DNA from: Paenibacillus piri | Lineage (GTDB): Bacteria > Bacillota > Bacilli > Paenibacillales > NBRC-103111 | Length of the DNA stretch: 64,000 nucleotides | Assembly (NCBI RefSeq): GCF_004354045.1 | Contig: NZ_SMRT01000013.1 | Coordinates: forward strand, 127,683 to 191,682 | Direction: 5' to 3' | Shown: positions 53,371-62,358 of the stretch, one piece after another | Numbering within the stretch: the stretch's first letter is position 1 | Layout: each line of letters starts with the position of its first letter | Notes under the pieces: generated by a model | What the model saw: the letters and a program-made list of their open reading frames with translations, nothing else | Database searches by the model: none | Told to the model about the DNA's origin: nothing | Translations under genes and position numbers: made by a program

Positions 53371-53763
53371 ATGGCAAAATTCAAAGAGCAGACTGTGCTT
53401 CTCAGAATTAGCTGGATGTTCCTTCTTTTTACAGGAGTCGGGATCCTGAGCTTTGGAATATTAGTTGCCGCGTTTCCACAGATTGCAGGTTCTTATGATT
53501 TGGGATTGCTGCGAGCGCTCGGCATTGCAACGACAGGAATGGGGTTTTTCGGTACCGTGATCACTCTCAAGTCATACAGAAGAAAAGAAAGATGGGCATG
53601 GTTTATTCTCTGGTATTACCCCATCTTCTGGACATTACATTTGGCGGGCGGTCTGCCGCCAGGGAATGATCATATCCATCAAGTTCTTTTTATTGTCATA
53701 TCTCTCCTGGGCTTGATGCTTCCTTTTAGACAATTCTTCCCGCGGAAAACCGTCGAACCTTGA
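53371..53763 (+). CDS. Small four-helix membrane protein
   Basis: A 130-residue hydrophobic protein with four transmembrane helices (ISWMFLLFTGVGILSFGILV, LLRALGIATTGMGFFGTVIT, AWFILWYYPIFWTLHLAGGL and LFIVISLLGLMLPF). It is unrecognised beyond general similarity to small hypothetical membrane proteins of Bacillales. ATG 53371 has GGGCGGTG 5 nt upstream; the frame can be extended to 53284, but without a ribosome site. It is separated by more than 200 bp from the esterase gene and probably has its own promoter. Confidence 0.75.
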   Translation: MAKFKEQTVLLRISWMFLLFTGVGILSFGILVAAFPQIAGSYDLGLLRALGIATTGMGFFGTVITLKSYRRKERWAWFILWYYPIFWTLHLAGGLPPGNDHIHQVLFIVISLLGLMLPFRQFFPRKTVEP

Positions 53764-54305
53764 CAGAAAGAGCGCGCGTGCTCGAATCCATTCAAGACCA
53801 TTCCGGCCGTATGCCAGAGAAGGCTAGCGCGGATGCGGCTATTGGCGGGCAAATGCACGATTACCCGTTCCGAAAGTGACCCGCAAGCCCCACTCCGCGA
53901 AATATCCCAAACCGGCTACAAACTACAAACGGGAGAAGTCTGCCCAAAAACGGAATAACGCAGCATAAAGGGCAAAAATGACAAGGAGAATCCGGCATTT
54001 AACCCAATACGACAACCGAAAATTGGAAAAAACTAAACATAATGGAAGACGTAACCTTAACAACCTATCCGTCGGGCAGACTCCTAGGATTATGCGCGGG
54101 CCATATCCGGCTTCCGCTGCGGCCTCGCGACACACGTGCCCCATGCGCTCGCGCTCGCTGCGGCACCGGCTGCAAGCGCCGCCTAGAGCCGGCTTTCACG
54201 CTCAACTCTACGCGCGGTTTATATGGCCTCCGATAACGATCGCGAACCGTCAAACGGTTCACGGTTGCTGCCGGAGGCCTCTTCATGCTTGCCGCCCGCG
54301 GCCGC
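53764..54305. other. 540-bp gap with a two-stem inverted repeat
   Basis: No gene recognised. At 54225-54279 GGCCTCCG and CGGAGGCC enclose an inner GAACCGT-CAA-ACGGTTC hairpin; there is no T-run on either strand. It lies 26 nt beyond the end of the minus-strand lipoprotein gene and may act as a transcript-end structure. Confidence 0.45.
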
Positions 54306-54743
54306 TCAGTTGCCCATGGCCGCTTCCTGAAACAGCTTCAGCAGATCGCTGCGGGCCGAATCGGGCAGCCGGAAATGGCCGTCCCGCCCGGACTGCTGCA
54401 ATAGGCCGGTGTATTCGGCCTTCTCGATCCAGAACGAGAATGACAGCTCCGTACCGGTGTCCAGCTTCACGACAGCAACATAATCCGGAGCGGTGATATC
54501 CAGCTTCCCCCGATCATAGGCCGCGGCGTGGAGAGCTTGCACGAAGCGGCTGCGTGCTTCCGTATCCGTAACTTCGGCTGGCTGGCCGCCGGCTTTTTTT
54601 ACGGTTATGGATGTAACGTGCTCCGCTTCCAAACGGATGGACTGTCCGCCATGACTGCTGCCGGACTCCGGCTTTCCGCAGCCGGCCAGCACGAACAGCA
54701 TAAGTGCCGTTAGGCTAAATGCAACGATAAGCAGCTGTTTCAC
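54306..54743 (-). CDS. Lipoprotein, hypothetical
   Basis: A 145-residue lipoprotein. The signal peptide (MKQLLIVAFSLTALMLFV) ends in lipobox LAGC, with lipidated Cys22. The mature part has a short domain with RLEAEHVTSITVKK and a strand-rich end (DYVAVVKLDTGTELSFSFWI, YTGLLQQ), which resembles the YhfM-like domain of B. subtilis; the match is by eye. Start is GTG 54743 with AAAGG 10 nt upstream. Function unknown; attached to the outer face of the membrane. Confidence 0.8.
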   Translation of the reverse strand: MKQLLIVAFSLTALMLFVLAGCGKPESGSSHGGQSIRLEAEHVTSITVKKAGGQPAEVTDTEARSRFVQALHAAAYDRGKLDITAPDYVAVVKLDTGTELSFSFWIEKAEYTGLLQQSGRDGHFRLPDSARSDLLKLFQEAAMGN

Positions 54744-54981
54744 AGGTTCACGACCTTTCGTATCCTCTTCTCATAGACTTGCCGGACAAGGAAAAAGTTG
54801 CAGGCGATAAACCGCGTGCGACATCCCCTTCCAAAATGCCGGATGGTCCAAGGCGCGGGGAACGGCGAGCTTGTACTGTTTTTTCCATGGAGGCCATAGG
54901 ATAAATAAAAACGAAGTGATATACTAAACATGTTCAAGCCCACATGTCAAAATTAACCATTTCCACGCAAAGGGGGGGACG

Positions 54982-56024
54982 ATGATTGCGATCCATGTCG
55001 GCTTAGTCGGTTATGGCTTGTCAGGCTCGGTTTTTCACGCTCCGCTTATCGAAAAAGTAGAGAGTCTCCGCTTGCACGCGGTCGTATCCTCCGACGAGGC
55101 CAAAGTGCTCCGGGATTATCCCGGCGTACACGTATTTTCCGATTTCGATACTCTTTTGCAGGACAAGACCGTTCAGCTCGTTGTCATTGCCAGTCCGAAT
55201 ACGACTCATTTTTCTTATGCCCGTAGGGCGATTCAGGCCGGCAAGCATGTCGTCGTCGAAATCCGTTCACCGTATCGTCCGCTGAGGCGGATGAGCTGAT
55301 CGCGCTGGCCCGGAACCATAAAGTCGCGTTGTCGGTTTACCATAACCGCAGATGGGACGGCGACTTTCTAACGGTCCGAAGCCTGCTCGATGCGAATCTG
55401 CTAGGTCACTTATCGACCTTTGAATCGCATTTCGACCGGTTTCGGCCCGAGGTGCAGCAGCGTTGGCGCGAGCAGGATTTGCCGGGCTCGGGCATTTTGT
55501 ATGATTTGGGCTCGCATCTGATCGATCAGGCTTTGTGCCTGTTCGGCAAGCCGCAGACCGTGACGGCCGATTTGCGCGCAGAGCGGCAGGATGCGGCAGC
55601 TACCGATTATTTTCACCTGATGCTCGGTTACGATCGGCTGAGGGTGATTCTTCATTCCGGCTCGCTGGTGAAACATGCAGGCGCGCGGTTTGCGCTGCAC
55701 GGGGACAAAGGGAGCTTCACGAAGTACGGACTGGACCCGCAGGAAAACCGGTTGAAGCAGGGGGAGCGGCCGGGTGCGCCCGATTGGGGCATGGACGATC
55801 CCGAACGATACGGACAGCTGACGACAACGATCGGCGGGCTGTCGCTGCAGGCCGTCGTTGAAACGATGCCGGGGCGTTACTCAGACTATTATGAGGAGTT
55901 GGCCGCGTCGATCCGGTCGGGTCATAAGCCTCCGGTTTCGGCGGAGGAAGCGCGTGCCGTCATTCGGGTGATCGAATGCGCGGTGCTGAGCGGCCGGGAG
56001 CGGCGGACGGTTGATTTTACATAG
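54982..56024 (+). pseudogene. Gfo/Idh/MocA-family oxidoreductase with a -1 frameshift
   Basis: Two frames together make one full-length enzyme of about 347 residues. The first (54982-55299) holds the NAD(P)-binding Rossmann half: VGLVGYGLSGSVFHAP, VVSSDEA, LVVIASPNTTHF and AGKHVVVE. The expected next residues KPF are out of frame: at 55261 the DNA reads GAA-AT-CCG-TTC, one base short. Reading on in the new frame gives PFTVSSAEADELIALARNH and runs into the catalytic half (YHNRRWDGDF, GSGILYDLGSHLIDQAL) to the stop at 56022-56024. The deletion may be a true mutation or a sequencing error. The family acts on sugars, inositols or related compounds. Confidence 0.88.
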
Positions 56025-56089
56025 GAGTAAATTTCGTCTATTTCAAGCCAGGCGGGCTTGCATATGAAAATGGGGAAGAGGTGCCGGAG

Positions 56090-56578
56090 ATGGAAACCGA
56101 ATCGTATCAGGAACAATTGGCCGAGCTGCAAAGGCAGGAGGAGGAAATTCAATTCACCCGCTTTTCGAATGCGGAGGCGCTGGAAATCGGTATGCGGCTC
56201 GTGGAGGAAGTGAAGCGGACAGGCAAAGCGATTACAGTGGACATTACCCGGAATGGTCAATGCTTGTTTCACCATGCGATGGACGGGACATCATCCAACA
56301 ATGCCGATTGGATCCGGCGTAAGAACAATGTGGTCCGGCGTTTCGGCATCAGCTCCTACCGGTTCGGTACCGGGTTGCGCAGCCAAGGGAAAAGGCTCGA
56401 GGATAATCCCGCCATACCGATCATCGATTACGCACCGAACGGCGGCGCGTTTCCGCTCATCATCCGAGGGGTCGGCGTAATCGGCAGTGTGACGGTGTCC
56501 GGCCTTCCGGAGAAGGACGACCACGAATTGGTAGTTCGGGTATTGCGGGCATATTTGGAGCAACACCCGCACAATTAA
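56090..56578 (+). CDS. UPF0303/heme-degrading-domain protein
   Basis: About 162 residues of the UPF0303 (HbpS/GlcG-like, COG4702) family: FTRFSNAEALEIGMRLVEEV, then GKAITVDITRNGQCLFHHAM, GTSSNNADWIRRKNNVVRRF and YAPNGGAFPLIIRGVGVIGS. Related proteins bind haem or small molecules, and some were reported to degrade haem; the biological role is unclear. ATG 56090 has GAGGTG 6 nt upstream; a GTG at 56081 is an alternative start. It follows the broken Gfo/Idh gene by 65 nt and may have been its operon partner. Confidence 0.85.
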   Translation: METESYQEQLAELQRQEEEIQFTRFSNAEALEIGMRLVEEVKRTGKAITVDITRNGQCLFHHAMDGTSSNNADWIRRKNNVVRRFGISSYRFGTGLRSQGKRLEDNPAIPIIDYAPNGGAFPLIIRGVGVIGSVTVSGLPEKDDHELVVRVLRAYLEQHPHN

Positions 56579-56694
56579 TTGCGCTGTCCGTATAAGTCGG
56601 GATGAATGCTGACAAACTGTTGTCAAGGTAACTGATGTATTATGGAGAAGCAGGTACGGAAACGAAATACCGAAACCATGGGAGGGTTTAACCT

Positions 56695-57192
56695 ATGTAT
56701 CCATCCATCCAAAGCTTTATTCAAGATTACCGGAATGAGTCGGCATCGACGCAAAAGCTGCTCGATACGCTGACCGACGAATCGCTCAAGCTGGAGACAG
56801 CCTCGGGTTATCGGACGCTCGGGCATTTGGCCTGGCATCTTATTCCGAGCGGCGGCCTGCTTCAGCCTACCGGCCTGAAGTTCGATGCCCCTCCGGAGGA
56901 TGCCGAACCGCCGGCATCGGCATCCACGATCGCTCAAACGTATACAAAGACGGTCGAATCGCTGCTTGAGGCGGTCCAGACGCAATGGACCGACGCCAAG
57001 CTGCAGGAAACCGTGAACATGTTTGGTCAGGTCTGGACAAATGGCTTGACACTGCAAGTTTTTGTCCGGCATGAAATTCACCACCGCGGCCAACTGACCG
57101 TTCTGATGCGCCAGGCGGGGCTTCCTATCGCAGGCGTTTACGGCCCTTCAAAGGAAGAATGGATTGCGATGGGCATGGACGCCAAAGCGTAG
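56695..57192 (+). CDS. DinB-family putative metal-dependent protein
   Basis: A 165-residue four-helix-bundle protein of the DinB/YfiT superfamily. The metal-ligand His residues sit in TLGHLAWHLI (about residue 45-50) and in VRHEIHHRGQLTVLMRQAG (about 121-139). Members of the family include DNA-damage-induced proteins and thiol transferases using bacillithiol or mycothiol; the exact reaction here is unknown. GGGAGGG lies 8 nt before ATG. Single gene, closed by a long hairpin terminator. Confidence 0.9.
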   Translation: MYPSIQSFIQDYRNESASTQKLLDTLTDESLKLETASGYRTLGHLAWHLIPSGGLLQPTGLKFDAPPEDAEPPASASTIAQTYTKTVESLLEAVQTQWTDAKLQETVNMFGQVWTNGLTLQVFVRHEIHHRGQLTVLMRQAGLPIAGVYGPSKEEWIAMGMDAKA

Positions 57193-57263
57193 CCGTGCAG
57201 ACCCTGGAAAGAATAGCTCCGCGGAACGGATCGTATCGCGTCCGTATGCGGTCGGAACCAAAT

Positions 57264-57348
57264 AAAGCATCCTGATCTGATCTTCATTAGCGTCTGCTTG
57301 CCGCCGCTTGGCAAGCAGACGCTGAAGAGGAATGCAGGATGCTTTTTT
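57264..57348. terminator. Two-tier bidirectional terminator
   Basis: Outer stem AAAGCATCCTG / CAGGATGCTTT and inner stem AGCGTCTGCTTGCC / GGCAAGCAGACGCT, ending in TTTTTT. It lies between the convergent DinB gene and exporter gene. Confidence 0.85.
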
Positions 57349-57441
57349 GCATGTGCCGATTAGGCAGGAAGCCGGCTGACCTCCGAAGGCGCTCGATCCG
57401 CTTCTGTAGGGCAGCGGCGCATCCTGCCATAACGCCGTCGG

Positions 57442-58842
57442 TCATGCAGGGTTTTTCTCCGGCGCGGGATGCCCGGCTTGATCGATACCGTCCCGGTTGC
57501 GTCTGCGGATGAATTGGAAGTAGAACAGCGCCGTATTGACAAGGATAAGCAGGCTGAGCGCGAGAAAAATGTTGCTGAACACGGCTGCTGACGGGTTGAG
57601 CAGCAGCGGATTGAGCGGCGGTGCGGATGCTCCGGAATCGAGCATTTTGCCGATCAGCGAGGTGGCGATGGCTCCGGCGATAAAGTTAACCATCATGAAC
57701 AGGCCCATACCGACGCCGGTTTGCTCCCGCGGCAATGTCCGGGATACGGTATTGGACAGGCCGATGCCGAGAAAGGTCGCGCCAATATTACCGAAGATGA
57801 GAAAGACCCACAGGATCGACGGCTGGATCCCGGCCGTGATCGACAGCAGCGCAAAGGAAACGAACTGGAAGGCGACGGCGATCAGGACGAGGAATACATT
57901 GCCTTTCCGGTCCGCCAGCCTGCCGCCCGCGCGGCTGAGCAGCGATGCGGCGATAGCGCCGGGGAACATGACAAACCCGACTACCGCAGGGGACAAATGG
58001 TTCATTTGCGTCAGCATCTGCGGCAGCAGGAACGGAATGCCGAAGCCGAGGCCGCTTCCGATGAACGATACCAGAATGCCAATGGAATAATTTCTGTTCT
58101 TGAAAATGGCGGGCTGAATAAACGGCTGCTCCGTACGGTGAATATAAAGGATAAACAGCGCTAGCAGCACGGCGCCTGCGGCAAATAGCGGCCATGAGCT
58201 ATTGGTAATGCCGAGCAGGAAGACCGCGATCGTCACGGCCAACAAGGAGCCGCCGGGCAGATCCGTTTTGCCGGCCGTACCTTTGTGGTCGTCCAAATAT
58301 TTGCGGTAATAAGGCAACGTAAGCAGGGCCAGTACGGATAACAGAAATAAATAACGCCAGCTGGCCATGCTCGTTACGAAGCCCGCGATGATCGGACCGA
58401 TGGCCGTGCCGAGCGCCAGGCCGGACGAGGTGATGCCCAAGGCGCGTCCGCGGCTCTCCGGCGGGAAATAACGCACGGGAATAATCATCGCCGTAGCCGG
58501 GATGACGGACGCTCCGATGGATTGCAGAATGCGCCCGGCGATAATCATCCAATAGTGCGATGCGGCGAAGCCAAGCAGAGAGCCTACCGCAAAGAAAGAA
58601 AGTCCGATCGTCAACAAATCCTTCAAGCGGTATTTGTCGGCCAGCTTGCCATATGTAATGGAGCCGATGGCGTACACAATAATATAAGCCGTAACCACCC
58701 AGCTGACTTGCGAGGCGGAAAGCTGGAACTGCGCTCCAATGGCGGGCAGGGCAACGTTGAACATGGTCGCGTTCATGACGGATAGGATGAGAGTGAAGGC
58801 CAATACCCGAATCAATTTTTCGGCGGCAGGGGAAGTATGCAT
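57442..58842 (-). CDS. MFS multidrug/tetracycline-type exporter (TetL-like, 14 helices)
   Basis: A 466-residue major-facilitator transporter. Motifs include the N-terminal LSVMNATMFNVALPAIG, motif A region AIGSITYGKLADKYRLKDLL, motif C-like SSGLALGTAIGPIIAGFV and a second GGRLADRKGNVFL loop. Length and pattern fit the DHA2/TetA(L) branch of drug-proton antiporters; a drug substrate is plausible but unproven. The start at 58842 has GGAG 5 nt upstream; the longer frame to 58923 has no site. A TATAAT on the minus strand near 58980 may belong to its promoter, but a proper -35 is lacking. Confidence 0.88.
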   Translation of the reverse strand: MHTSPAAEKLIRVLAFTLILSVMNATMFNVALPAIGAQFQLSASQVSWVVTAYIIVYAIGSITYGKLADKYRLKDLLTIGLSFFAVGSLLGFAASHYWMIIAGRILQSIGASVIPATAMIIPVRYFPPESRGRALGITSSGLALGTAIGPIIAGFVTSMASWRYLFLLSVLALLTLPYYRKYLDDHKGTAGKTDLPGGSLLAVTIAVFLLGITNSSWPLFAAGAVLLALFILYIHRTEQPFIQPAIFKNRNYSIGILVSFIGSGLGFGIPFLLPQMLTQMNHLSPAVVGFVMFPGAIAASLLSRAGGRLADRKGNVFLVLIAVAFQFVSFALLSITAGIQPSILWVFLIFGNIGATFLGIGLSNTVSRTLPREQTGVGMGLFMMVNFIAGAIATSLIGKMLDSGASAPPLNPLLLNPSAAVFSNIFLALSLLILVNTALFYFQFIRRRNRDGIDQAGHPAPEKNPA

Positions 58843-59056
58843 ACAGTCTCCTTCTTGAAATTTGATTATAGTGAAGAATGATGAACCGCAACGTTGAAGC
58901 GGCTCCGTCGGAAATACATTCATAATGGACTGCTGCGGATGGACATCGGGATGGAACGATTTGGTACGGGAGCTATTATACTACTTATTTTCCGTCAACT
59001 CCAGCAGCGGGCTGCACAAAAGACCGGTTGTCAGGAAGCGAACTGAAACGATTTTG

Positions 59057-59085
59057 TTGACAATGATAATCATTTTCAATTAAAT
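59057..59085 (+). promoter_or_regulatory. Fur box inside a sigma-A-type promoter
   Basis: TGATAATCATTTTCA (59064-59078) matches the 7-1-7 Fur consensus TGATAATnATTATCA at 13 of 14 defined positions. It sits exactly between TTGACA (59057-59062) and TTAAAT (59080-59085), which are 17 nt apart, so Fur binding would block the promoter. The promoter reads rightwards into the nitroreductase remnant. Confidence 0.8.
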
Positions 59086-59110
59086 AAGAATAACGAACCG
59101 ACATAAGGAT

Positions 59111-59338
59111 GTGAGCTTCCATGCGCCTACCGTATTCAGCCTGCTCGCCTGGGAGCATGGAATCGGTATGGTATGGGAGAGCTACCCGCTTATGCACGAA
59201 CCAGCTTTCCGCGAAGCATTGGGCATCGGTCCGGGGGAAAAGGTGGTTGGCAGCCTGCATGTCGGGTATCCGGCGGCAATTCCTGCGGCACAGCCGAGAA
59301 CCGCTGCCGACCGTCTGCTGACGGTGATCGGCGGCTAA
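59111..59338 (+). pseudogene. C-terminal remnant of a nitroreductase
   Basis: About 75 residues match the end of NADPH-dependent FMN nitroreductases: LLAWEHGIGMVWESYPLMHE, then EALGIGPGEKVVGSLHVGYP and a basic tail. The first ~110 residues, including the FMN-binding Arg region, are missing. A plausible original ribosome site and ATG (59121) lie just inside, but in another frame, which suggests an internal deletion that fused the start of a gene to its end out of frame. The Fur-box promoter upstream suggests the intact gene was iron-regulated. Confidence 0.7.
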
Positions 59339-59425
59339 TGCAGCGACTTGAGCCGGTGTGCTACAATAGACGATAGCTGAAAACGCTGTCAACCCCAAAT
59401 ACCCAAATAATGAAGAAGGCGGGAA

Positions 59426-59725
59426 ATGACTATGGTTGAGCATCTCGTATTATTTAAGCTGCATGAAGGAACAAGCGAGGCGGATAAACAAAAAGTCGTC
59501 GATACGCTGCAGGGCTTGAAGGAAATTCCCGGCATCGCCGAATTTTCGGTTGGCTTGAACCATTCCCGGGAGGGCAAAAGCAAAGGATTCGAGGTAGGGA
59601 TGCGGATCGGCTTCAAAGATCAGGCTTCGCTGGACGCCTATTTGCCGAGCGAACGTCATAAATCGCTGATCGGCCAAGTGAACAAGCATTTCGCCGATGT
59701 CATCGTTCTGGATTATACGTGGTAA
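59426..59725 (+). CDS. Dabb-family (stress-responsive A/B barrel) protein
   Basis: A 99-residue protein forming the dimeric alpha+beta barrel (Dabb) domain: VEHLVLFKLHEGTSEADKQK at the start, AEFSVGLNHSREGKSKGFEV with the usual middle strands and HKSLIGQVNKHFADVIVLDY at the end. Relatives are stress-induced plant proteins and small bacterial enzymes or folding helpers; the function here is unknown. GGCGGG lies 2 nt before ATG 59426 and 8 nt before a second in-frame ATG at 59432, which may be the true start. Single gene. Confidence 0.9.
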   Translation: MTMVEHLVLFKLHEGTSEADKQKVVDTLQGLKEIPGIAEFSVGLNHSREGKSKGFEVGMRIGFKDQASLDAYLPSERHKSLIGQVNKHFADVIVLDYTW

Positions 59726-59829
59726 GGGAGCCGGGCAAGGAAACGCTGCGCAGAAGGCAGGCTAATCTTGAGCAGGGCATTCCCGTCGAGCCGTCCATTT
59801 GGAAGCAGGTTCTGGCTTTGTAAACGCGA

Positions 59830-59862
59830 GGGCGCAGACTTAAAAAACCGTAGTCTGCGCCC
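59830..59862. terminator. Inverted repeat spanning the stop codon of the AraC sensor gene
   Basis: GGGCGCAGACT and AGTCTGCGCCC pair perfectly; the loop contains the TAA stop (minus strand) of the AraC-type gene. No T-run follows outside the stem on either strand, so it may be an RNA-stability hairpin or a weak terminator for both convergent genes. Confidence 0.5.
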
Positions 59863-62149
59863 CGTTCTGCTTCTCTCTGTACTGCCCCGGCGTGATTCCC
59901 TCGTTTTTCTTGAATATCCGGTTGAAATACGGCGGCTGATAGCCGACCTGAACGGCGATATCGTTGATCTTCTCATCCGTTTCCACCAGCAGCCGCTTCG
60001 CGGTGTCCAATCGGTAGTTCGTCAAATAGTCGATAAACGTGCTGCCGGTCACCTGCTTGAAGCCGAGGCTCAGTTTTTTCGGGTACGTGCCGTGCAGATC
60101 GGCGCAGTACTCTAATGAAATATCTTTCATATACATTTCATGAATCGTGATCAGTACCTTTTCCACGAGCTGCTTGAGCTGCACATCCTGTGTGACGTGA
60201 AGCTCGCGGATGTAAGGGAGGATGAGCTGCCGTTTGATGCTCTGCAGCACGGCGTCAGGATCCTGCAGCTGAATCAGCTGCTCCCACTGCATCTCGCCGT
60301 CATCGAGCTGCTGCGGATTGAATCCCGCCAACATGATCGCATTCCGCAGATTGCCGTACAGCTGCAGCAAACCTTGGCGTACCTGAAGTTCTTTCACCGA
60401 CTGGCGCTGAAGAACGGCCAGGAAGTCGTCCATCGCCCGGTACAGCTCGGCTTCCATTCCCATCCGCAGCGCATGAATGATCTCCTTTTCCGTTTCCATA
60501 GGATACGTGATATGGTGCTGGCCTTCGGGCATCATTTCGTCCAAATACAAGATTTGCCGCTGCTCGTTCAGCCTTTTATGGCTGAGCGCCTTTCGCGTGT
60601 CATCGAACAGGTCCGGTATGCTGCGCAACGATACGGTGCTCTTGCCGACGCAAACGGCGGTATGCACCTTCAACAGGCTGTACAGCGTGGCGGCCAGCTC
60701 TTCGGCCAAATTGTACAGCGCCGCTTTGACATCTTCCATGGCGTGGTCGTGCCGGAAACGGACAAGCAGACCGACGGTCATATCCTGATAATTGATGACG
60801 CTTGCTTCCAATGCTTTACCGCTCGTTATTTCCTCCACCATGTTGGCGGCGGCAAAGGTAACAAGCTGCTCGTCGCCGGGTGAAAATTTCCCTTCCGAAT
60901 GATACAGACCGTGCAGCTGCACAACCATTACGGCATGCAGCTTATCCTGTACATCCCAGCCGTACTGCTCCATCCGATCGGCGATTTCCCCATCGTTGAG
61001 AAAATACAGATGCCCCTGAACAAGCTGAAGCAGGAAATTTTCGCGCAGCGAAGGCAGCTGCGTATCGAGCCGCTCCTGCAAAATTTGGCTTTCGCGCGAC
61101 AAATGCTTCCATTCGCTTGCAATATAATCGATTTCATCCGTTCCCTCGGCGCTGCGTTTTCCCGATCGCAGCAACAGGACAAGCCTGCGGATCGGTCGGT
61201 ACAGCTGTCGCGATGCCAGCCACGACAAGCCTAATGCCAGCAGCAGCCCGGCGCATCCGGCATAAAATACGACCCTTGACAGCAGCCTGACCGGCTCGGT
61301 CAGCTGCTCCAGCGGGGTAGCCGTGGCAACCGTCCAAATATGCCCGATCCGCTTCATTTTGCCGAACGAGACGGAGAAGGTTTGCCCTTTCCAGCTTTCG
61401 ATGACCGAATCGCGGTCCTGTCCTTGTCCCTTGACGACCTCCGTTACAAATAAATCCAATTCGCTCGGTGCAGCCGACCCGTCACGACCAAGCGAAATAT
61501 ATTTGCCGTCCTGCTGCATCAGCAGCTTCGATCCGCCGCCGCCCGGCTCCAGCTCTCCGATCAAGCGGTTCAACTGCTTGGCGTTGATCTCTACGATCAG
61601 CGCTGCTTCGGTCGGCCCTACGCCCCCGGATAAACGAACGACAAGCATGTAAGGAGCGGAATTGGCGTTTTTGGAAATCGTATCGGTCCAAAAAATATCG
61701 CGCTGGTACGAGATGAGCGAACGGTAAGCCTCAAGCGCGTCGCGCGAATCGAATCTCAAAATGCCCTTGTTTTCCTTGATCAGCACTTCTTGTTTATCGA
61801 GATAAAGGCTTACGTCCTCAATGAGCTGGTCGGACGACTTGATCCATGTCAGCGATTTGAAAATTACTTGCTGAATATTGTAAAAATCTTTTTCCACATC
61901 CAGATTGCCGTATGTGTTGCTCAGGTTAAGATTGAACGACCATTGGGCGAGAACCGTTTCCAGATGGGCCAGATTGCTGTCGATCCTTTCCGTCGCGTAA
62001 GCGACCTGCTGTTGATGGGTTCTTTTGGCTTCGGCCTCAATATTGGCCGTTCCGAGGATGTAGACGAACAGCCCGATAATGGCCGCAGGCAGGCAAGCAC
62101 TGATAGCCGCTATGAGAAATGTATGCCGGTAGTGCTTATTTTTCCACAT
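59840..62149 (-). CDS. Membrane-bound one-component regulator: sensor + AraC DNA-binding domain
   Basis: A 769-residue protein. A first transmembrane helix (TFLIAAISACLPAAIIGLFV) and a second near residue 300 (VVFYAGCAGLLLALGLSWLA) enclose a Cache-like extracytoplasmic sensor. A long cytoplasmic linker leads to the C-terminal AraC helix-turn-helix (ISLEYCADLHGTYPKKLSLG and INDIAVQVGYQPPYFNRIFK). The start at 62149 has GGGGGG 8 nt upstream; the frame extends to 62263 without a site. It is divergent from two LplB/YtcP-type sugar permeases, the standard Paenibacillus arrangement, so it very likely senses the sugar and controls that transporter (inference). Confidence 0.92.
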   Translation of the reverse strand: MWKNKHYRHTFLIAAISACLPAAIIGLFVYILGTANIEAEAKRTHQQQVAYATERIDSNLAHLETVLAQWSFNLNLSNTYGNLDVEKDFYNIQQVIFKSLTWIKSSDQLIEDVSLYLDKQEVLIKENKGILRFDSRDALEAYRSLISYQRDIFWTDTISKNANSAPYMLVVRLSGGVGPTEAALIVEINAKQLNRLIGELEPGGGGSKLLMQQDGKYISLGRDGSAAPSELDLFVTEVVKGQGQDRDSVIESWKGQTFSVSFGKMKRIGHIWTVATATPLEQLTEPVRLLSRVVFYAGCAGLLLALGLSWLASRQLYRPIRRLVLLLRSGKRSAEGTDEIDYIASEWKHLSRESQILQERLDTQLPSLRENFLLQLVQGHLYFLNDGEIADRMEQYGWDVQDKLHAVMVVQLHGLYHSEGKFSPGDEQLVTFAAANMVEEITSGKALEASVINYQDMTVGLLVRFRHDHAMEDVKAALYNLAEELAATLYSLLKVHTAVCVGKSTVSLRSIPDLFDDTRKALSHKRLNEQRQILYLDEMMPEGQHHITYPMETEKEIIHALRMGMEAELYRAMDDFLAVLQRQSVKELQVRQGLLQLYGNLRNAIMLAGFNPQQLDDGEMQWEQLIQLQDPDAVLQSIKRQLILPYIRELHVTQDVQLKQLVEKVLITIHEMYMKDISLEYCADLHGTYPKKLSLGFKQVTGSTFIDYLTNYRLDTAKRLLVETDEKINDIAVQVGYQPPYFNRIFKKNEGITPGQYREKQNGAQTTVF

Positions 62150-62358
62150 GTCGTCATCCCCCCGTACGCTTAATCTTAATACAAACTTCCGCCATAAAGC
62201 CATAGGTTTCGGGCTCTGGAATGAATGTGCAATCGCCGGAAATAAGCGGGAATAGGAGTTCAATCGGCGGAAATGCCGCAGAATAAGAGTTCAATTGCAG
62301 GAAACGGAGGCGGCTCCTATAGTGAGATCAAAGAACAACAAGGAGAGTGGTGATAGCC

